The notes beneath the pieces were generated by a model that worked only from the letters and a program-made list of their open reading frames with translations, was not told the DNA's origin and ran no database searches. Below are positions 59,569-64,000 of a stretch of DNA of 64,000 nt, piece after piece. The stretch comes from Promicromonospora panici (GTDB taxonomy: Bacteria > Actinomycetota > Actinomycetes > Actinomycetales > Cellulomonadaceae). A program made the position numbers and the translations under genes. Location: assembly GCF_900608595.1 (NCBI RefSeq), contig NZ_UWYY01000025.1:31233-95232 (forward strand), given 5' to 3'. How positions within the stretch are numbered: the stretch's first letter is position 1; each line of letters begins with the position of its first letter.

Positions 59569-61047
59569 TTACGCGTCGGGGAGTCGCACCGGGTCGACCG
59601 CGAGGTGGAGCCGCTCCCGTACCCACCAGTCGCCCGTGCGGCGCCGCTCCTCGGGCGTCGTGTACCTGTAACGGTGCAGGACGGCGCGCACGAAACGGGG
59701 CGGCCGCCCGCCGAACGGGTCCGTGCGCAGGAGCCGCAGCACCTGGGGGTCGGCCTCGAGCAGCCGGCGCAGGAACACCGTGAACCACCGGGAGGAGTGG
59801 CCCAGCGGCAGGAACCACATCAGCCAGTCCAGTCGCAGGTGGTACGGCGCGACCAGGGGCGGACGCCGCCCGGTCGGACCGGGCTTGCCCCGGAACACGT
59901 ACTCGGCCCAGTCGTCGGGGCCGGGCTCGTCCGCGAGGGTGCCCTCGACCGTGATCTCGTCGCGGTGCCGGGTGACCGAGCCGAACGCGCCGTAGGCGTT
60001 GACCAGCCGAAACGGCTCGAAGCTCGCGTTCATCCGCTGGTGGCGGGAGGCGAGGTTCAGCGCGGGGCGCACGGACAGCACGAGGATGAGCAGGGCTACG
60101 GCGCTGACCACCAGCACGTAGGCGAGCGGCGCCGGGGGTGAGGCGGTAGCGGAAGCCGCCGCGGCGCCGTCGGGCAGCCCGACCAGGCGGCCCAGCCAGG
60201 CCCATGTGCCATCGCTGATCACGCCGAACGCCAGGACGATGGTGGCCCAGTTGAGCCAGGCGAAGTTGCCGGTCAGCACCAGCCAGCCCTGGGTGAGGGC
60301 GAACACGATGCCCGCGATCGACGGGAACGGCTGAGGGAGGAACAGGAACCACGGGACCACGAGCTGGCTGACGTGGGTGCCGAGCACCTCGAACCGGTGC
60401 CACCACCGGGGCATGTGGTGGGCGTGCCACGAGAATGGGCCGGGCATGGGCTGCGTCTCGTGGTGGTAGTAGAGGGCGGTGAGGTCGCGCCAGGCCGGGT
60501 CGCCGCGCCACTTGATCAGCCCGGCTCCGTGCTCCAGGCGGAAGAGCAGCCAGCGCACGGCGAGGATCGTCAGAAGGGGCACACCCACGGCGTCGGATCC
60601 GAGGAAGGCGATCACGAAGCCCGCCTCGCACAGCAGCGTCTCCCAGCCGAAGGCGTAGAACGTCTGCCCGACGTTGACCAGCGACAGGTAGAGCCACCAC
60701 AGCGCGAGGAACACCAGCGTGGGTACCCACCAGGGCCCGGCCTGCGGCAGCCCGACGACGACGCTCGCCCCCAGCACGACGCCGCACCACGCGACCGCCG
60801 CGAGCAGCCGGTCGGAGTACCGCAGGTAGCGCCATCGGAACAGCGAGGGCCCGTCGCGCCAGTGGGTGCGTGCGACGAACCTCGGGACAGGCGCGATGCC
60901 ACGCTCCCCGAGCAGCGGCCGGAACTGGCGCAGCGCACCCCAGAACGCGAGCGCGTACAGCGCACCGAAGCCGCGCTGGAGCACTGTGCGCGCGACGTCG
61001 TAGTCGGCGCTCGACCACCAGCCGAGCCAATCAGGCAAGGTGCCCAT
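59569..61047 (-). CDS. Lipase maturation factor family (LMF1-like) membrane protein
   Basis: The 492-residue product has eight or more hydrophobic segments (WWVPTLVFLALWWLYLSL; PLLTILAVRWLLFRLE; VVPWFLFLPQPF). It carries LMF/DUF1222 landmarks, including YHHETQPMPGPFSW, APYHLRLDWLMWFLP and DPFGGRPPRFVRAVLHRYRYT. In vertebrates LMF1 helps lipases fold; the bacterial role is unknown. ATG 61047 has TAGCGT six bases upstream and so is probably leaderless. Confidence 0.88.
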   Translation of the reverse strand: MGTLPDWLGWWSSADYDVARTVLQRGFGALYALAFWGALRQFRPLLGERGIAPVPRFVARTHWRDGPSLFRWRYLRYSDRLLAAVAWCGVVLGASVVVGLPQAGPWWVPTLVFLALWWLYLSLVNVGQTFYAFGWETLLCEAGFVIAFLGSDAVGVPLLTILAVRWLLFRLEHGAGLIKWRGDPAWRDLTALYYHHETQPMPGPFSWHAHHMPRWWHRFEVLGTHVSQLVVPWFLFLPQPFPSIAGIVFALTQGWLVLTGNFAWLNWATIVLAFGVISDGTWAWLGRLVGLPDGAAAASATASPPAPLAYVLVVSAVALLILVLSVRPALNLASRHQRMNASFEPFRLVNAYGAFGSVTRHRDEITVEGTLADEPGPDDWAEYVFRGKPGPTGRRPPLVAPYHLRLDWLMWFLPLGHSSRWFTVFLRRLLEADPQVLRLLRTDPFGGRPPRFVRAVLHRYRYTTPEERRRTGDWWVRERLHLAVDPVRLPDA

Positions 61048-61053
61048 ATCCTC

Positions 61054-61059
61054 ACGCTA
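61054..61059 (-). promoter_or_regulatory. -10 box TAGCGT, leaderless start of LMF-like gene
   Basis: TAGCGT, six bases, then ATG at 61047. Confidence 0.5.
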
Positions 61060-61081
61060 ACTGCTGCCCGGAGCAGGCGTC

Positions 61082-61202
61082 GGGCACTGGGCCGGGGCAC
61101 TGGGCGGGGCACTGGGCGGGGCACTCGGTCGGGGACTCGGTCGGGCACTGGGCCAGGTACTCAGTCGGGCACTGGGCCGGGCACTGGGTCGGGCACTGCG
61201 TC
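61082..61202. repeat. Degenerate 12-bp tandem array
   Basis: About ten units of the form GGGCACTGGGCC/TC run head to tail between the divergent LMF-like and cupin genes. The rest of the 281-base gap shows no gene. Confidence 0.85.
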
Positions 61203-61328
61203 GGCGACGGCAAGATCACCCGCCGGTGTGGGGGCGGCCGGGTGTCCTTCTCCGCTCGCGGACTTACCGTGGAATGACCACGAGGCCAATGATGACCACG
61301 CGGTCAACGACGATCGAGGAGGCCCACG

Positions 61329-61694
61329 ATGGTTGCACTGGAGTCGAAGAGCTTCGACCAACCCGATGAGGTCCGGCCGTTCACCGACAAGGGAGAGGCC
61401 CAGATGGTGACGCTCGCCGGCAGCATGGTGAGCAAGGCCCGCTTCGAGCCCGGCTGGCGGTGGTCCGAGCACGTGCAGCCCATCGCGGGCACGGAGAGCT
61501 GTCAGTCGCCGCACTTCCTCTACATGATGTCCGGGCGGATGCACGTGGTGATGGACGACGGCACCGAGGCCGAGGCCGGACCGAACCAGCTGGTACGCAT
61601 CGAACCGGGGCACGACGCCTGGGTCGTCGGCGATGAGCCGTGCGTCGTCGTGGACTTCGGGATGTCCCCCACCTACGCCAAGAGAGGTTCCTGA
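61329..61694 (+). CDS. Cupin-domain protein
   Basis: The 121-residue product is a single cupin barrel: ARFEPGWRWSEHVQP, FLYMMSGRMHVVMDDG and PGHDAWVVGDEPCVVVDFG. The metal-binding histidines are partly kept (H in SEHVQP, H in SPHFLYMM). Likely a small-molecule-binding or enzymatic cupin; function unknown. ATG 61329 follows GGAGG with an 8-base gap. The stop lies in a 13-bp tandem duplication. Confidence 0.8.
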   Translation: MVALESKSFDQPDEVRPFTDKGEAQMVTLAGSMVSKARFEPGWRWSEHVQPIAGTESCQSPHFLYMMSGRMHVVMDDGTEAEAGPNQLVRIEPGHDAWVVGDEPCVVVDFGMSPTYAKRGS

Positions 61695-61711
61695 GCCTGG
61701 TTCCTGAGCCC
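61686..61711. repeat. 13-bp tandem duplication at the cupin stop codon
   Basis: GGTTCCTGAGCCT and GGTTCCTGAGCCC are adjacent; the first contains the cupin TGA. Confidence 0.8.
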
Positions 61712-61803
61712 TGCCGGTCTCGTCGAGACCCCTGCCGTTCTCGTCGCCGAGGCCGACCAGATCATGTGGGGTCACGGTCGCGTCCGACGAGGGATTCCGG
61801 GTC

Positions 61804-62006
61804 ATGGCGTACGTGATCCCGGTGTTCGTCTCGGTCCGGAGCACCGACGCCGAGGAGATCCCCCGGTACTGGAAGCGGCTCGCCGAGGGGTCGACCGTCG
61901 TCGTCCCGCTGGCCGAGCGGTAGGGGCCCCGCTGTACGGCATGGTCAGGGGCCGGTTCGGCGTGACCTGGGTGCTCGACGTGGAGGTGCCCTGGACCGCG
62001 TCCTGA
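61804..62006 (+). pseudogene. Frameshifted VOC/PhnB-like gene fragment
   Basis: From ATG 61804 one frame reads VFVSVRSTDAEEIPRYWKRL then EGSTVVVPLAER and stops at 61921. The next frame continues with APLYGMVRGRFGVTWVLDVEV to TGA 62004-62006. Together they match the C-terminal half of PhnB-like VOC proteins (…RYWxxLAxGxxVxxPL…APLYGMVxDRFGVTW), with a one-base shift near 61920. The N-terminal half is missing, so the gene is almost certainly dead unless it is a sequencing error. Confidence 0.75.
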
Positions 62007-62026
62007 GGCCGGGCCGCGTCCTGAGG
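61996..62026. repeat. 13-bp direct repeat at the VOC fragment stop codon
   Basis: CCGCGTCCTGAGG occurs at 61996-62008 and 62014-62026; the first contains the fragment's TGA. Confidence 0.85.
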
Positions 62027-62107
62027 TGAAGGCGCCGGACGGGTCGAGCGTGATCCTCCGGCGCCCGGGTCCCGTCGGGAAGTAAACCCCGGTGGGCCTT
62101 GCCGCAC

Positions 62108-62113
62108 TACGCT
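62108..62113 (+). promoter_or_regulatory. -10 box TACGCT, leaderless start of lacI-type gene
   Basis: TACGCT, seven bases, then ATG at 62121. Confidence 0.5.
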
Positions 62114-62120
62114 TGGCCGC

Positions 62121-63209
62121 ATGCCAGACCCCACGACGGCTGGTCCTGTGGACCGTCGCGAGAGACCGCTTGGAGGGCTGCCCGAAGGGGGTCCGGGCGG
62201 AGTGCCCAAGGTGCCCACGCTCGAGGAGGTCGCGAAGCGGGCGGGGGTCTCGCGTTCCGTGGCGTCCCGTGCGATGAACAACGTTCGCAACGTGAGCCCG
62301 GCGAAGCGTGAAGCGGTCGCCCGAGCGGCGGACGAGCTCGGCTATGTCCCGAACGCGACGGCGCGCGCCCTGGCGACGAGCACGGGCGGGTCGGTGGTCC
62401 TCGCGGTCTCCAACGACGACCCGACGATGTTCGGGGACCCGTTCTTCTCGCAGGTGCTCGTCGGTGTGGCCGCGGCGCTCGACAGGACGGAGCTGGACCT
62501 GACGCTCATGCTCGCGTCCTCCGAGCGCGGCCAGGCCCGGCTCGAGCGGCTGCTGCGGTCCCGTCGCTCCGACGGCGTGATGCTCATGGCGCTGCGGGGG
62601 GACGACCCGCTGAACCGGCTCGCGGCCGCGACCGAGCTGCCCGTGGTGCTCGGCGGCCGGCCGCTGAACGGGGAGGCCCGGTGGTACGTCGACGTGGACA
62701 ACCGCGGCGGTGCCCGCCTGGCCACTGAGCACCTGCTGGGCTCCGGGTGCCGGCGCATCGCCACGATCACCGGTCCGATGGACCTGGAGGCGTCGGTCGC
62801 CCGGTACCAGGGGTTCGCCGACGCCATGGCGGTGGGACGGCTGTCCGCCGACCTGGTCGAGCACGCCGACTTCAGCTACGAGGGCGGTGCTCGCGCGATG
62901 GAGCGGCTCCTCGCCGCGCACCCCGATATCGACGGCGTCTTCGCGGCCTCGGACAACATGGCCGCCGGCGCTCTGCGCGCCCTCAAGGCGGGTGGGCGGC
63001 GCGTCCCGGATGACGTCGCTGTGGTCGGTTTCGACGACCTGGAGATCGCGCGCCACACGGAGCCGGCGCTCACCACCATCAGCCAGCCGATCCGTGGTCT
63101 CGGTCAGGAGATGGCCACGATGCTGGTGCGCCTGATCGACGGCGAGTCGCCGACCCCGGTGATCCTGCCTACCCGCCTGGTCGTGCGGGGCTCGGCGCCA
63201 GGCGGGTAG
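62121..63209 (+). CDS. LacI-family transcriptional regulator
   Basis: The 362-residue product has an unstructured ~28-residue leader, the helix-turn-helix (TLEEVAKRAGVSRSVASRAM), and a sugar-binding sensor domain (HLLGSGCRRIATITGPMDLE; VAVVGFDDLEIARHTEPAL). ATG 62121 is supported by the leaderless box; a GTG at 62202 would remove the leader and is possible. Convergent with the lichenase gene. It may control glycan-degradation genes, for example via AAACCGGTTT-type sites, which is unproven. Confidence 0.9.
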   Translation: MPDPTTAGPVDRRERPLGGLPEGGPGGVPKVPTLEEVAKRAGVSRSVASRAMNNVRNVSPAKREAVARAADELGYVPNATARALATSTGGSVVLAVSNDDPTMFGDPFFSQVLVGVAAALDRTELDLTLMLASSERGQARLERLLRSRRSDGVMLMALRGDDPLNRLAAATELPVVLGGRPLNGEARWYVDVDNRGGARLATEHLLGSGCRRIATITGPMDLEASVARYQGFADAMAVGRLSADLVEHADFSYEGGARAMERLLAAHPDIDGVFAASDNMAAGALRALKAGGRRVPDDVAVVGFDDLEIARHTEPALTTISQPIRGLGQEMATMLVRLIDGESPTPVILPTRLVVRGSAPGG

Positions 63210-63221
63210 GGCGGGCTGGGG

Positions 63222-64000
63222 TCAGTACTGCGTGTAGCGGACCCAGTCGTAGGTCGCGGTCCGCTGCCCGGTGTAGTTGAACGGCCCGAGCCAGCTGTCG
63301 ACGCCGGTCCCCGGCCACAGGTTCATCATGATGCGCTGCGGACGCGTCGGCAGCGGGCCGCGCGAGCCGTTCTCCTGGTGGACGAGGCGGCCGTCGACGA
63401 ACCAGTTGATGGTGCCCCCGCGCCACCACTCGATGGCGTAGTCGTGGTAACCGGCCGCGGCGTCGAACCCGAGGTTGATGACGGCCTCATGCCCACCGAC
63501 GCCGTTCGTGAAGTAGTTGGTCTGCATCTGCCAGGTGTTCTTGCCGAGGATCTCGACGTCGATCTCGTCCCACGGCTGGCCGTCGCTCGGCCCGGTGTAG
63601 GTGAAGAACGAGCTCACGATCCCGGACCCGGACGCCGCCTTCATCCGGGTCTCGAATCGCCCGTAGGAGTACAGCTCGTTGGTGCGGTACTCGCCTGAGG
63701 CGTACGGCTTGCCCGAGCAGCCGCCCGGGCACGGGGTGTTGTTCAGGTTCAGGCCCATGACGCCGCCGTTGTGCCAGACGTGGTCGGCGCGCCAGCCGGC
63801 GTTGAACATGCCGCCGTTGCTCCAGCCGTCAGCCTTGTTCCAGCGGCCGGTGTTGTGCGAGTCGAGGTTGTCGACGAAGCTGCCGCCGGCGGCAGCAGCC
63901 GGGGGCGCGAGCCCGGGCGCCGCGGAGAGTCCGAGCAGCAGGGCCGTGGCCAGGGCGAGGGTGAGGGTGAGGGCGAGGGTGAGGCGCCTGCGGCGGGGTG
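63222..64000 (-). CDS. Secreted GH16 licheninase (beta-1,3-1,4-glucanase), N-terminus cut by window
   Basis: The visible ~258 residues include most of a signal peptide (LTLALTLTLALATALLLGLS, ending near PPAAAAGG) and the complete GH16 domain. Its catalytic signature DEIDVEILGKNTWQMQTNYF carries both catalytic glutamates. NYFTNGVGGHE, HDYAIEWWRGGTINWFVDGR and MMNLWPGTGVDSWLG are the lichenase-type substrate segments. The start codon lies beyond 64000. It ends GQRTATYDWVRYTQY, the normal end, so there is no extra binding module. Confidence 0.9.
   Translation of the reverse strand, partial: PRRRRLTLALTLTLALATALLLGLSAAPGLAPPAAAAGGSFVDNLDSHNTGRWNKADGWSNGGMFNAGWRADHVWHNGGVMGLNLNNTPCPGGCSGKPYASGEYRTNELYSYGRFETRMKAASGSGIVSSFFTYTGPSDGQPWDEIDVEILGKNTWQMQTNYFTNGVGGHEAVINLGFDAAAGYHDYAIEWWRGGTINWFVDGRLVHQENGSRGPLPTRPQRIMMNLWPGTGVDSWLGPFNYTGQRTATYDWVRYTQY
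63953..63982. repeat. Hexanucleotide repeat coding the lichenase signal core
   Basis: Five GGGYGA hexamers encode the Leu-Thr/Leu-Ala repeats of the signal peptide. It could expand or contract by slippage without breaking the frame. Confidence 0.8.

Overview
The window comes from a high-GC, Gram-positive actinobacterium. The actinobacterial qcrCAB-type cytochrome bc1 genes, the 556-residue rpoD, the mycobacterial-like order aroG / Rv2175c-like / pknL / isoprenyl synthase and the many GTG starts all point that way. The load of secreted plant-polymer enzymes (GH2, PL1, GH43-like, GH16 lichenase) suggests a soil or plant-litter member of the Micrococcales, perhaps Promicromonosporaceae. The genus cannot be fixed from sequence reading alone. 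No rRNA, tRNA, CRISPR array or insertion sequence was seen.

Layout. 1-4505: end of qcrA, qcrB, sodA, then a second complete qcrB. 4530-7522: stand-alone Lrp ligand-binding domain, DEDDh exonuclease/GIY-YIG fusion, purC. 7647-16486: six-gene sugar operon (binding lipoprotein, two permeases, GH1, glucoamylase-like enzyme, GH13) with a divergent lacI. 16570-24840: plsC-like acyltransferase, membrane protein, ROK glucokinase, long-chain acyl-CoA synthetase, GNAT, PPi-type phosphofructokinase, class II DAHP synthase. 24914-31049: Rv2175c-like protein and PASTA kinase (divergent), isoprenyl diphosphate synthase, lipoprotein, DUF4192 protein, universal stress protein. 31432-41289: rpoD, SpoIID-like protein, secreted GH2 enzyme, DUF7455 zinc protein, parE, DUF4430 lipoprotein with an S-component-like membrane protein. 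41533-42513: pectate lyase with two LacI-type operators. 42906-54334: an unusual type VII secretion (T7SS/ESX) locus. 54413-64000: coiled-coil protein, MazG-like pyrophosphohydrolase, GH43-like enzyme, TetR/LLM flavin pair, lipase maturation factor, cupin, frameshifted VOC gene, lacI, and a GH16 lichenase cut by the window end.

How it fits together. Binding protein-dependent sugar uptake feeds intracellular GH1/GH13 enzymes, glucokinase and PPi-dependent phosphofructokinase. Extracellular hydrolases supply the sugars, and LacI-family proteins are the likely controllers. The T7SS locus encodes two WXG100-size proteins, a large membrane-associated candidate substrate, two related small proteins, two paralogous LysM-like membrane proteins and a single EssC-like ATPase. 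No EccB, EccD, EccE or mycosin gene is visible, so this locus is the best candidate here for a poorly described system.

Two genome-style features recur. Many housekeeping and regulatory genes have TAnnnT 6-8 nt before the start codon and no ribosome binding site, which predicts leaderless mRNAs. Gene ends often carry short tandem duplications that include the stop codon, and convergent junctions carry large dispersed palindromes.
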